Source of the DNA: Unio delphinus | Lineage: Eukaryota; Mollusca; Bivalvia; Unionida; Unionidae | Direction of reading: 5' to 3' | Length of the DNA stretch: 64,000 bases | Assembly: GCA_029339505.1 (NCBI GenBank) | Contig: JAQISU010000094.1 | Span: 8,512,501 to 8,576,500 of the forward strand | Shown: positions 35,072-45,886 of the stretch, in pieces | How positions within the stretch are numbered: the stretch's first letter is position 1 | Layout of the letters: each line of letters begins with the position of its first letter | Translations under genes and position numbers: made by a program | Notes under the pieces: generated by a model | Database searches by the model: none | What the model saw: the letters and a program-made list of their open reading frames with translations, nothing else | Told to the model about the DNA's origin: nothing

Positions 35072-37114
35072 CTAAGAACTAATGCTTTCTGACGAGTTCT
35101 CTATATATCCACTCGAAATGGACGTATTACAGGAAAGGTCATCACAGTTTTGGTAAAGAGCTTGCCGCTCAAGGCAAGTGTCATGGAGTCTGAAATTGTT
35201 TTGTTCCTGTAAACAAGAATGACTTGCGTCAATCTGTGCGAAACATTCATCTGTCTTGTTTGTGCTATGTACACACGTATGATGGCATAATGTCTCGATC
35301 ATGCCGTCTGAAACAGTACCACAAAAACAGATTTTGCCTTTATTGTGCAACCATGTTTGACAGCCATCTTTGCAAAGGGAGCAGACTGACAAAGGAAAAC
35401 CATTGGATCCGATAGGGTTTATGTAAGAGAAATCTGGGTTTGTTGTTGTGTCTGAACGCTGCGCACAATCTATGCAGGCTGTTTCAAGAATTCCCCTCTT
35501 GTAATGTATACATATGTCTGAAACGAAATCCTCTTTTGTGGTTGGAAAATTTGATACAGCCCTGAGATCAACACTCTTACATCCATTTGTGGTACGGTGA
35601 TTTGCCACCTCGTCAGGTACATTAAAAGACTGGTTCTCCGACGAATCCACGACTGCATCTGTCAATCTGTAACACTCAAGAACACAGTCTGCACTAGCCT
35701 CTCCCGTAATACTTTGAGACTTCTGCAATAACGGTATACGTCGAATACCGCCTGATTTCAGTCTACTATTATTTAAATCAAACTTGTCTATAATTCCATT
35801 AGAGTTTTGATCCAGAACTAATTCAACAGCATCAGTCTGAGTCATCGAATGAGGGTTCTTTTTTGTGCTGTCTGATTCACTTTTGCACCTCCTACGGTTC
35901 CAGGATATGGTACGAACAGTCTGTGTAGAAACATCCACCATATCTGGTTTAGCCCTGGAACTGAAAGCACGGAATTTGGAAACTCCGACTCTGCCATTGT
36001 CTACCAACTGCATAATCCAACCTTCTTGGTTTCCGATTTCGTTGTTGTCTTGAGGAGAATTTATTGAAGAAACTGCGTTATGATTGGTCTCAGTACTTGC
36101 GGGTTTTAGTATGCTAGGTTTCTGGTTAAAAACAGTGGCCCCCTTCGACTGTTTTGAACATAATGATCTTGTTTCATCCTCTGTCACGAAAGAGACTTTA
36201 AACCTTTGCATCCTTCGTTGAGTTTTAGAATCATTTGGCATATTTTCAATTTCATCGTCCACTGATTCTAACTCGGTAGACGGCTCTCTTGATGGCAAGG
36301 GTTTACTATCTTTGAAATCGTCTGAACTTTTGGAAGATACATCAGCGTCGAGCTCGGAATAAGATGTAATTCTTCTTCTCTGAGTTCCACTATTTTCTGT
36401 ATTATTTTTATCACCTTGACATTCTTTATCAATACTGTGTATCGTCTGTTGAAATGATGGTTCGGAACAAACCGTGTCGTGTTGTTGAGAATCAAATTTG
36501 ATTGACCTGCTCGACGTCATGCTGTCGTAAACATTTTTACGAAGATAAGAACAGAATGACGACACAGTGTCGTAGTATGCGGACGAAGCCGAATCTGAAG
36601 TAATTTCCACTTTATTGAAATCATCATCATCTTCTTCCACGATGATGTAACTACCACCGCTTACCTCCTTTGTTCCTTTTCTGAGGTAGCGAACGAACCA
36701 CTTGTGACACACCATGTACAGAGCTATCACTAAGATAATGATAGCAATGCAAGGAATAATAGCAAGATTTAGTGACGAATTATGGCCATCCGGGTATTTT
36801 CCTTTCTCGTCTGCTTCTGTATCATTTGGAGATTTCGTGTATACATAATCTGGAGTTGTGTTATTAGATATATTGATCGTCGATGTAAAGTTCGTTACAA
36901 ATTGTTTTGTTGTCCTTTGTGTTCTATTAATTTCACGAACCAACCATTCGGAATTGGGGATTCTGCTATCTGAATAAGATTTAGTAAAATCATCATTTGG
37001 AAGAAACGAAAAGCAGTATATAGGAAAGATTGTCAAAAGAAAACAAACGTATACACGTATATTTCCTATTTTATCACAGCAAATATACAGTCCTTTATCT
37101 GAATTCCTTCCCAT
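35072..37114 (-). CDS. uncharacterised type I single-pass membrane protein, 680 aa
   Basis: This is the only long uninterrupted frame in the window. I start at the first ATG after an in-frame stop (TAA about 70 bp upstream); its context is good (G at -3 and +4). Residues 21-37 (VYVCFLLTIFPIYCFSF) look like a signal sequence. Residues 38-115 form a small ectodomain with about six N-glycosylation sequons. Residues 116-136 (LNLAIIPCIAIIILVIALYM) are the membrane helix, followed by basic residues. The remaining 544 residues are polar and Ser/Asp-rich: an acidic EEDDDD run (160-165), a KVSF motif (306-309, PP1-docking type) and two TQT motifs (397-399, 425-427, dynein light chain type). There is also an EF-hand-like loop DQNSNGIIDKFD (435-446). 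A tail from about 533 carries at least 15 Cys, with CxxC pairs. There are no introns. I do not recognise the family; a signalling or adhesion receptor-like role is only a guess from the architecture. Confidence 0.78.
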   Translation of the reverse strand: MGRNSDKGLYICCDKIGNIRVYVCFLLTIFPIYCFSFLPNDDFTKSYSDSRIPNSEWLVREINRTQRTTKQFVTNFTSTINISNNTTPDYVYTKSPNDTEADEKGKYPDGHNSSLNLAIIPCIAIIILVIALYMVCHKWFVRYLRKGTKEVSGGSYIIVEEDDDDFNKVEITSDSASSAYYDTVSSFCSYLRKNVYDSMTSSRSIKFDSQQHDTVCSEPSFQQTIHSIDKECQGDKNNTENSGTQRRRITSYSELDADVSSKSSDDFKDSKPLPSREPSTELESVDDEIENMPNDSKTQRRMQRFKVSFVTEDETRSLCSKQSKGATVFNQKPSILKPASTETNHNAVSSINSPQDNNEIGNQEGWIMQLVDNGRVGVSKFRAFSSRAKPDMVDVSTQTVRTISWNRRRCKSESDSTKKNPHSMTQTDAVELVLDQNSNGIIDKFDLNNSRLKSGGIRRIPLLQKSQSITGEASADCVLECYRLTDAVVDSSENQSFNVPDEVANHRTTNGCKSVDLRAVSNFPTTKEDFVSDICIHYKRGILETACIDCAQRSDTTTNPDFSYINPIGSNGFPLSVCSLCKDGCQTWLHNKGKICFCGTVSDGMIETLCHHTCVHSTNKTDECFAQIDASHSCLQEQNNFRLHDTCLERQALYQNCDDLSCNTSISSGYIENSSESISS

Positions 37115-37526
37115 TACACAGTTCGACTCAACAGCAATTATTACAGCCACCCTAGTTACACCTTTGTCGATCGAATGGACTTATCAATAATCAAGTCTCC
37201 ATTGTGTTTCCATTAAAGTTTATGGAACAATTTTCCTCGTTAATGTGTGCGCTGAATTGCTCTATGCTGTGAGAGCAATTATATGCTCAACCAGCAGTGT
37301 CCTTGTTTGCCCCTGTGCCTGCGCTGAGCCAGTCAAAGTAGACATCTCGTCGCGCGATTTTCCTGTTACCTACAAAATAGAATCGCAAATGGTCGGATGT
37401 CAATGTCATCTTGGCACAAGAATATAACGAGCAGACGGCAATAGCATTTGTTTGTTTATTATCTTTGTCTGCAAGACCAATGGCGGTCTTTATATTAATA
37501 CAGCCAGTTTACACATTGATAAAACT

Positions 37527-37588
37527 AATGTAATAATAAATAATGTAATAATAAATAATGTAATAATAAATAATGTAATAATAAATAC
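37527..37588. repeat. 15-bp tandem repeat, four copies
   Basis: Four copies of TAATGTAATAATAAA in direct succession. Confidence 0.93.
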
Positions 37589-37816
37589 AATTAAGAAAAA
37601 TAGTTACGTTTGAATAATTGGTTTAAGAAATACATATTTCTAAAATCTTTCAGTACGATAGTTAAACTTAGGCGATATTCCGAAGAAACAAAATGTCCGT
37701 CTTAAAGAATTTGTTTCCATGTAAAGCGTATCTCTGCTACCGCGTTATCAACATGTTCATGTCATATTGACAGAAATTACAATATTTTCGATTCTATGAA
37801 TTAAGTCAGTAAACGA

Positions 37817-37847
37817 GTATGTATGTATGTATGTATGTATGTATGTA

Positions 37848-37885
<38 letters not shown>
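37817..37885. repeat. (GTAT)n-(GT)n microsatellite
   Basis: About nine GTAT units pass into about 17 GT units. Confidence 0.95.
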
Positions 37886-37886
<1 letters not shown>

Positions 37887-38414
37887 TCTCAAATTCTTCA
37901 TATAAAGCAAGCTCTATAAATAGACAGCAGAATAAACAAACGTTGACGTCAGCAGATGATGGCCAATATTGTTGTCAGTTACATGTAGCTCATAAGCGGG
38001 TATGTATGGTAAATGAAAAGTCAACACAATGATGCATGAAAAGAGACTGCCAAATTGTATCGTCCATGCAGATTTATCTGGTGTGAAACTATCATTGCTT
38101 CTTTGTATTAGAACTAGAGACATTTATTCAAAGGGATGGCAAAAGGTGAAGCTGCATATAAACTATGACTCGGCGTTCTTACACCTGGGGTCTGTAATTC
38201 ATGTCCTTTTTATTTCAGGTTTAGTGGACTTTTACGTTTAAGAGGAAATTTTTTTCCGTACTTTTTCTTTAAAAGAAAAAGACAGACAGACAATCAGGCA
38301 GATTAATTAGATGGTCAGAGGTAACAAAATAGAAAATAACTTTTAAATAAAAATTCAAATATCTTAAGTACCAGAGCTTTTAACTGAAAAATGTGAATGA
38401 ATTATGTACACACC

Positions 38415-38690
38415 TACCTGTCTAAACAATGGTAATCACTTTCGCCACACACATGAAACATGTATGTTAACCTTTCCAATTACGACTGATAGCCAGCTCA
38501 AACTAATGAAACACTTGTCACATTTGCATACATAAATCCAATGAGAGCTTCAAGAACAAGTTAAGAATTGATGTAAACACATGTACCTGTTCCAACATCG
38601 AACAGGTAAAGTGCACAGCGAGGAAACACTTTGTACAGTGATTATCAACACAAACGCGTTTAGTTCACGTTAGACCTGTCTTTACAGGTA
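38415..38690. promoter_or_regulatory. cluster of CAGGTA/TACCTG motifs
   Basis: Exact CAGGTA or its complement TACCTG occurs at 38415-38420, 38584-38589, 38603-38608 and 38685-38690. The middle two form a perfect inverted repeat, TACCTGTTC/GAACAGGTA with a 7-nt spacer (38584-38608). CAGGTA/CAGGTG boxes are bound by Snail/ZEB-type zinc fingers. The position 1.3-1.6 kb upstream of the membrane-protein gene makes an enhancer conceivable, but there is no functional evidence. Confidence 0.3.
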
Positions 38691-39082
38691 AAACATGAAG
38701 GGGATGTAAATATAGTGCTTTGGCATTTTGAGACAAATATAGAGCGTACATATATTTAATTTTCATAAGGACTGTTGTGCGTGAGTAACAGCTTGGCTAC
38801 TGACAGGCATATAAATGCCACATATGTACCAGAGTAGTATATTTGTTGTTCACCGAGTTTGAATGCTAATCAATTTGGTGTCTCCTCCCACGTAAACAAT
38901 TTATTATTAAACATAAAAATATTAAACATCACATTTTGAAAGTTCAGCTGTTTTTAAACTAATGCAACAATTACCTTCAAACACAGGTCAACGAAAACAT
39001 CTTTTTCTTCTAGAACTAATACTACAACTCATCATCATCGTCGTCGTCATCGTCATCATCATCCAAATAAACCACTGAGTGG

Positions 39083-39160
<78 letters not shown>

Positions 39161-40030
39161 TGAACGATGTAGTGTCTTCGATGGATCTGAGCGGGAAACA
39201 CGAGCTGGACATTTCTTAGGGAAGGACTGCAGCAGTGAACAAGAGTGGTAGTCAGAAGAAAGTAAGAATGGAATGGCTTGTGAGTTCTAACAAAACAGCA
39301 GGGAGACAGTTAGATTACCAACAATTGGAAGTAAGATGGGTAAGAACCGTTTTCATGAAGGTAGAAGCAATGGTAGCATCATCATCTACAATATGAGAAA
39401 AACAACGGAATGTCAAGAAACATATCAATACAGTATTAAAAGAAAGCTGTAAAATTCATACTTCCCTGCCCATCCGTTTGGTATAGTTAGAGTAGCTGAT
39501 AGTCAATGAAAGGTCAAAGACTTTAAAGTTTTTGACGGAATAGACAGTAGAACACTTGAGAAAGCTCAAGTTCATCCAGATGGAAATAAACGCCATGGAG
39601 ACAAGCCGAAACTTATAAACCCAGAAGATCCAGCTGTTCAACTGACAGTAGTCCAGAACAAAGTCTGCAAGAAGTGAAGAATAATACGAAAGAAGTAAAT
39701 ACGGCATCAACTCCTGGATCACACAGTTTTCCTTCTGTTACACGCCAAATACTATATGGAATCCATAGGTAAGAGAAGATTACGTGGAAGACGATGGTCT
39801 GATGCTACAAGCATGATATTCTACCAAGACTTGCTTATTTAGAGCAAGTGCTGTCATCCTGTAATGTAGCTCAGACAGATTGTAGTTATCGTTGTCACCA
39901 TGACCAAGTACATGCTGAGATTGCTGAAACTTTTAATATTTAGATGAAAGTAGGCTAAGAGAAAGGCGGTCCCATCTGCATCAGCATTGTGGGAAGCGGT
40001 GTGACAACGAGGCAAAAGACTCAGACAAGA
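38691..40030. other. non-coding DNA with a (TA)n array
   Basis: Contains (TA)n at 39085-39158 and a GAT/GAC-rich triplet stretch at about 39028-39062. Downstream of about 39200 the plus strand may hold further retroelement remnant leading into the segment at 40030, but I recognise no domain there. Confidence 0.45.
39085..39158. repeat. (TA)n microsatellite
   Basis: About 37 TA units. Confidence 0.97.
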
Positions 40031-40430
40031 GGCATATTGACAACAGCAATGGACTGGGAAGTGCAAGTAGATGTAAAAGGCAAGCTGAAGTTCCCAAGTG
40101 ACACCAATTTCATATCTGATATTTTACTGTGGTTCGAAAGGTACAAATCGACTGATTTTGTTGGAACTGGTAGTGCCAGTGGAAGCTATAATGAATGAAG
40201 CCCATGAGAGGAAATTGATAAAATATTACTAATGTATAATGGATAGAAGACTTGGAATCTACTGGTGTCAACAGAATATCGTGGATTTGCCGTATAGACC
40301 TTTGGCGTGCCTTGGGAGTCATCGGTATTACAAGACCTAGCATGAGGAATTAAGTTATCAATTTTGTCCAACAGGCTGCGGAACCCTCACAATCTGTTGC
40401 TTGGTTTAAAAAAAGGAATCTAGCTTCATC
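40030..40430 (+). pseudogene. retroelement remnant resembling a restriction-like endonuclease region
   Basis: On the plus strand, with one frame change, RGILTTAMDWEVQVDVKGKL (from about 40029) leads to FPSDTNFISDILLWFER (about 40110). LLELVVPVEAIMNEAHERK (about 40160-40212) follows in the next frame, then a weaker WNLLVSTEYRGF-like block. This corresponds to a pattern D-x-DL...FP....RPDIVLWS...ELTVPWE..AHERK..KY...VEVGCRGF that I remember from invertebrate reverse-transcriptase-associated ORFs. Its PD...E.T arrangement looks like a PD-(D/E)XK nuclease core. Stops and frameshifts make it a pseudogene. The family assignment is tentative. Confidence 0.45.
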
Positions 40431-43092
40431 AGTAGCCTTCTCAGTGTTGTAGTAATGTATCCTATCCATCTGAGATGTGTCTTGCAATCTTCGAGTCTCT
40501 TTTCAATGTATACGGATTAGAACATATGCGTTTGGTCCGTATGGCACATGCCATAGGAAAGATTCTTTTGTTATTCTGTACTGGAGATGGCAGCTGGGTG
40601 GGAGTAAGATCCTGGTGGAAGACACTTGGTTTACAATACAGAACAGTTTATATGTTCCCCTCCATGAGGGTTGGTTGAATATGCAAAAAGATGTTGGTCT
40701 GATTGATGAGTCTAACGTATATTTAACGTAGGATGGAATTTATTGGCATATTTAAGACATATTTTGAAAATGTAACCGTTATGATTTTGTCATCTGTGAA
40801 TCTACATCAGTTTTGATGTATATATGGTGTCTTTTGATGAGCTTTTGCTCATTGAAGAGCTTCTGACATGACTGTGATCGATGAGTGTGATTGTGTGTTA
40901 AACGAAAGCCATGAAGAATAATGGTGAAATAATTCACTCAACAACTTCGAGACAAAGGTAGAGGTGTCAGGATACTCAGGGCTGCAAATAGTAAAACTTG
41001 TTCCCAAACCTTACCCAAATTCTCCCAATTGCCGAAACGACTTTTTCTAAGTGAATTTATAATACTATACGATCCATCCGTTTTGCGAGTAAGGGTGGAA
41101 ATAACTAATTAACTTTTTATTAATAAATTAAAATCTTATATATTGTGTGCAAGTATAAAAACCATGACAATTAAATGAAACCGCTCTCACCTTCACACGA
41201 CGTCTCCATAGTTCGATATTGTTCGTTGAATGGTAACAGTGGAAAGAATTCATTAATTTCTTAACTGATACATATATTAGCATGTCATATTTGTCGTGAA
41301 TGTCTACGGGCTGTGCAAGTTAACGCAATACCACTCTCACCTTCATGTACCCTCCCTCTTCTTTTTAGTTAGGTAATTTGGTTAACTGAGTATTAGAGTG
41401 TACATGTTTATTGTGACTCAATAGATTGGACCACCACGAAGACACCAATGTGACGATCAATCTCTTGTAAACGAGTATTTCTGTTTTGGACCTGAAACAG
41501 TTGTTATTGTTTTTCTGACTATTTAGGCCCTCACCCAAGTTAGCGATTGTTCAATTGAAGGTCAAACCTTGCCCCAGATTCAGAAGTGTATCGCGATCCT
41601 CGCCAGATATATTTGGATATATTTTGCAGGAAAAACGATATTGATCAAAACAAGTATTCCCCACGAAGATTAGACACGAAATTGACAGAATCTTCATATT
41701 TGACGGTTTGAAAGAATGAAAAAGCTGGAAAGATACATTTTTGCATAAAAACAACTAATTTAAAGATGAATTATTTATCACAGAATATTGAATGAAATCA
41801 TGGTAAAATAATAAAAGAGGAGGGAGTGACCATCTTGATCTAAAAAACTTGACCGAAATAAGAATTGTTGCTGACTTCTGCTCCTACCAATGAAATGCAG
41901 TAGCCTTTTTACATCGCGAGTCTTGTCGTACTATGCATAGAGCCAACGCGCCTCTTCACTCTTGAAACGAATTCGACTTCTAGAGTGATTAGTAGCAATT
42001 TACCATTATAGCCCTTCAATTACTGTGTAACCTTTTCAGGTACCACATATTTAATGTCAATAAATATGAACACTGCTTCACAAAAATAATGCGTTTAATT
42101 CATTCAAGACTATTTACTTGCTGCATTTAAACTCGAGGTGAAAAACGTTGAATCAGAATGATAATTGACATACCTGGATACCTATACAAAATGAACAAGG
42201 TACTAAACAATGTTGATTATCTACCTTCACAAACTCAGAATGGGGAGAAAAAAGAATTCCATATGCACGGAGATCACGATGTTTGCCGTTACATTGCGCA
42301 TCCCTGTCATCTGGTAATCGCGATACGTTGATCCCTTTCAGAGTTATTCAAGTGTGAAACACGTCTATTCTAGCATGTTATCAATACGATGGATCAATCA
42401 GGTCTGAATATCGAATAACTCCCCAGAGTAATTCATTTCGTGTCCCACCTTTTTGCTCAAAACAAAATACACAATTTTGAGAAGGTAACAACCCCGTGGA
42501 TTTAAGATATGACTCACAAAACGATTGCTTCTGCAATGACAATTCATCACCTACGGTCTTATCGCTTAAAATGTGAACAACACAAGCATGCTATCTTACA
42601 TGACAGTCATATTTTAGTATCGACTAATTATATTTGAGATTTACGCGATGAATTATACGTTAAAAAATACTGCTTTAGTGAACTTTTACTATTCTCAGAA
42701 AAACAAGACAGGATATTTCTTGCACTCGAATGAACTTTCGACTCTTCATGTCAGTCGTCTTCTTAAATCTTTACCCAGAAAGAACGTTATCTAAATGAAG
42801 GTTATTTACATGAGAAGGCTGTTAGATAATTGCCTCTCACAAACTAACTGTCAACAAGTCGCTCAATATTAATGTATCGATGGAAGATAAATAGGTTACG
42901 TGGAAACAAATTCTATTCTCTGCCTGAAGCACGTTTTTATTATATAATTGAAAATGAAATATTGAGAAAAATGTATATCGCCAAAGATAAAAGTAATATA
43001 ACCTATTGTAGCGATATCCCCTTTGCAGCTACGTTTTTCCCCATTGATGCAAATATACAATTCTTCCATACTGAATCTATTTCTTCTTTTTC

Positions 43093-43167
<75 letters not shown>

Positions 43168-43563
43168 GTACGAACACTTTAGGTCATAAAATGTGACTAC
43201 GATGTACATACATAAGTGCATTACAAGAACGTTTCTAATTTTAGCTTACTTTTAATAATTTTCCATATGTATCACAGGATCCTGTGAGTAAACAGTGACT
43301 TAACTTGCATGTCCTGCTTATTTCCTTTCCATCAGTGCCATGCTTTGTCAAACTACTCCATACATTCCAGGACTACTGATAACAAGTCTAAAGGTGAAAC
43401 TCACGATTGAATACAGCAGCAACAATTGGCTAACGATCGATTTTAACCCTCATGACGCTCATATTACAGTTTTGTAAACATCAGAGAATCAGTCCAAAAT
43501 GAAGTGACTATCATAAATTGGTTTTAGCATCTGCTCACGAACTAGACGGCCAGCTTCTCAAGA
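40431..43563. other. non-coding DNA, no gene supported
   Basis: AT-rich, with a (CT)n array at 43094-43163. No recognisable domains. The small frames at 40475-40731 may be the tail of the preceding remnant but show no motif. Confidence 0.5.
43094..43163. repeat. (CT)n microsatellite
   Basis: About 35 CT units. Confidence 0.97.
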
Positions 43564-43570
43564 CTACATG

Positions 43571-43737
43571 CAGGCCCGCACCTGGGGGGGGGGGGGGGGG
43601 GGGGGGGAGAGGGGGCCACCATGGCACTTGTCAGGGGCCCGAGCTAGATAGGCACATATAAGCACATATTTGAAACACGAAAGGGGCCCGAACTCTGTCA
43701 GTTGCCTGGGGCCCAGAATTTCCATGGTGCGGGCCTG
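43571..43737. mobile_element. hAT-like MITE, 167 bp
   Basis: The termini CAGGCCCGCACC and GGTGCGGGCCTG are perfect 12-bp inverted repeats, flanked by the direct repeat CTACATG (43564-43570 and 43738-43744). Termini beginning CAG with a 7-8 bp duplication fit a non-autonomous hAT element. The interior is GC-rich with GGGGCCC motifs, is non-coding, and contains a run of 24 G (43584-43607). Confidence 0.8.
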
Positions 43738-43744
43738 CTACATG

Positions 43745-44650
43745 ACTTGCAAACCATGACAGACAAACTATGTAAGGTAAACGTATGATCATTACATTCT
43801 TGAGTTTAAAGGAATAAAACAAACACAGCTGTCGGAATATCTTTTTACATTTCATATATACACTTACGTTAGTACGGGGACGATGGAGGAACGGTATGTG
43901 AACTGAAATTTAGTGCCTACCGATCATGTACTTAAGATTAGGGTAGTACTGAATATACAAAATTGGTCGAGCAAAAAAATTAAAGCTCGTCGATACACGG
44001 TTTTGCTTATAAGTTCAAATATTGTAGGTATATATAGTTGTAAAATATTTCAACTTAGAACTTTGCATATCATTCTATTTTCTGTATCTAGCCAGAAATA
44101 TTCCGCGTCTTCGCAGACAAAAAGTAAATGATTGGAATATTATTGATTTGAATATTATCCATACTCTGTCAATTACCGATAAGAGTTTTCGCAAGCGAAT
44201 TATCTGTCAAGTGTCGTTTTAATTATGTATTCCATGTTTACATATTTTATCGATAAACTGTTGATAAACTTGCCTATCGCTTTGGTTGTCACTAATGTTT
44301 CCGTTAGAACAAGCATAAAGAAGTCAATAATTAACGTGATAAATTTATCTGCTTTGGGTTATCCTTGGAAATTGCAGTGTAAGTATAAGTTTGTTCTGTC
44401 TTTCAAACGTTTCTCGAAGAAACTAGCTATCAGGTTAGATATAAAAGTAAACCAAAACAGTCCAGTGGTAGAACAATGATTGTGGCAGCAATCGTACACA
44501 CGAATATTTTTTATATGCCAAAGTCTAAACTTGCTTGATACTGTACAAATGGACAGCGTATAGCAATGTGCAACATCTAAAATATAAAGCAACAAAACAA
44601 GTATTAAAAAGTGAAGATTATTTTGAAATAAACATATTATACAGTCAACG
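43745..44650. other. non-coding DNA, no gene supported
   Basis: AT-rich with only short frames; nothing recognised. Confidence 0.5.
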
Positions 44651-44757
44651 TAAGCTTGTAATTAAGGAATTTTTCTTTTATTGATCTGTAGTATTTATAT
44701 ACATAAGCTTGTAATTAAGGAATTTTTCTTTTATTGATCTGTAGTATTTACATAGTG
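44651..44757. repeat. 53-bp tandem duplication
   Basis: Two copies of a segment beginning TAAGCTTGTAATTAAGGAAT, nearly identical. Confidence 0.93.
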
Positions 44758-45204
44758 CCCATTAATGTTAAATTCTTATGTGGGTATTGGTTAATAAAAG
44801 TGGATGATGGTCAGTAGCACAGTGTGTTGCTTAGCAGGTGTAAATGCTGGTCGGTAAATAATCTATAATATGATGTGTTGGTCAGTAGTTGTGAGTGCTG
44901 GTCAGTAGATGGATGTACAGGTCATTACAAGTGAATATTGTTCAGGGAGATAGTGTGTTGGTAAGTTATGATAGCATTGGTCAATCATATTTTGCTCTTT
45001 CAATTAATCATCATATGCGTGTGTTCATTTACAAACTAGAATATTTAGCACCCTTAAAGTACTTTTAAACCTTAAGTCAAATGCGGACCTCGATTGGCAG
45101 TGTAGCAATGTGTCGTTGTCTTTTGTCAACACTTACTCTCTAGTTAATTCATTCCAAGAATAGATGTGGATGCTGGTCAGTAAAAAGATAAAGATAAAGA
45201 TCAC
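44758..45204. other. non-coding, loosely repetitive
   Basis: A short degenerate motif around GGTCAGTAG/GTGTGTTGGTCAGT recurs at irregular spacing between 44808 and 44990. Nothing else was recognised. Confidence 0.45.
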
Positions 45205-45655
45205 TATACTATTGACCAATCAACCATGGCTTATATACTAATGACCAAGCATATTTTGTTTGTATTCTAATGGCCTAGCACCCTCAGTTTATAAACTAAT
45301 GGACAAGGAATCTCAGTTAATAAAATAATGTCCAAACAACTCATTTAATATACTAATGGTCAAATTACTACACTAATGTCCAAGCACCTTCAGTTTATAT
45401 ATACTAATGACCAAGCACCTATTGTTCGTATTCTAATGGCCAAGCACCACAATTGTTTATGCCAATTGCGAAGCACCCTCAGTTGATTCTAATTGTCAAA
45501 CATCCCTAGTTTATATACAAATGGAGTCAAAGCACCTTCATTGTATACACTAATGCCTAGGCAAACTCATTTTATAAACTGATGACCAAACAACCTCATT
45601 TTATATGCTAATACACTAATGCCCAATCACCATCATTCTATATACTAATTTCTCA
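45205..45655. repeat. degenerate ~30-bp tandem repeat
   Basis: Roughly fifteen imperfect copies of a unit like CTAATGACCAAGCACCCTCA followed by GTTTATATA. Spacing varies, so this is an old array. Confidence 0.75.
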
Positions 45656-45811
45656 CACACATTGTTTCCATGCTAGCATGCCATCTTTTAAAATTGAACT
45701 CGGAATGTTCTAATAATGAAAAGACTCCTCTGCGCAACATGCTACACTTGTGTACCAGGATTGATTGAAATGCATAGAACTACGAGCTTCTTCCAACAGC
45801 CGACCCTGGCT

Positions 45812-45886
45812 GCCTTAGGTGATTACCGAACCCGCAATCATCGAATTACAAGTTCTACGTTCCTCCTGTTGAGCTACCGTGGCTCT
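45812..45886 (-). mobile_element. tRNA-like SINE head, second family
   Basis: On the minus strand, box A-like TAGCTCAACAGG (45865-45876) and box B-like GGGTTCGGTAATC (45821-45833) have tRNA-like spacing. The intervening anticodon-arm position reads TTGTAA, suggesting a Thr-type origin. Box B deviates from GGTTCGANTCC and the T-stem would not pair well. It is therefore a SINE head or tRNA pseudogene rather than a functional tRNA gene. It differs from SINE family A. Confidence 0.5.

Larger units (their letters stand above)
37115..38414. other. upstream flank of the membrane-protein gene
   Basis: This stretch should contain the promoter of the minus-strand gene. I see no convincing TATA box. 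It holds a 15-bp tandem repeat (TAATGTAATAATAAA, about 37527-37588) and a (GTAT)n-(GT)n array at 37817-37885. Small frames here are unsupported. Confidence 0.5.

Noticed and set aside
37115..37150. Longer start (GTG) for the membrane-protein gene
   Set aside because: Eukaryotic initiation at GTG is unlikely; the first ATG after the in-frame stop is at 37114 with good context.
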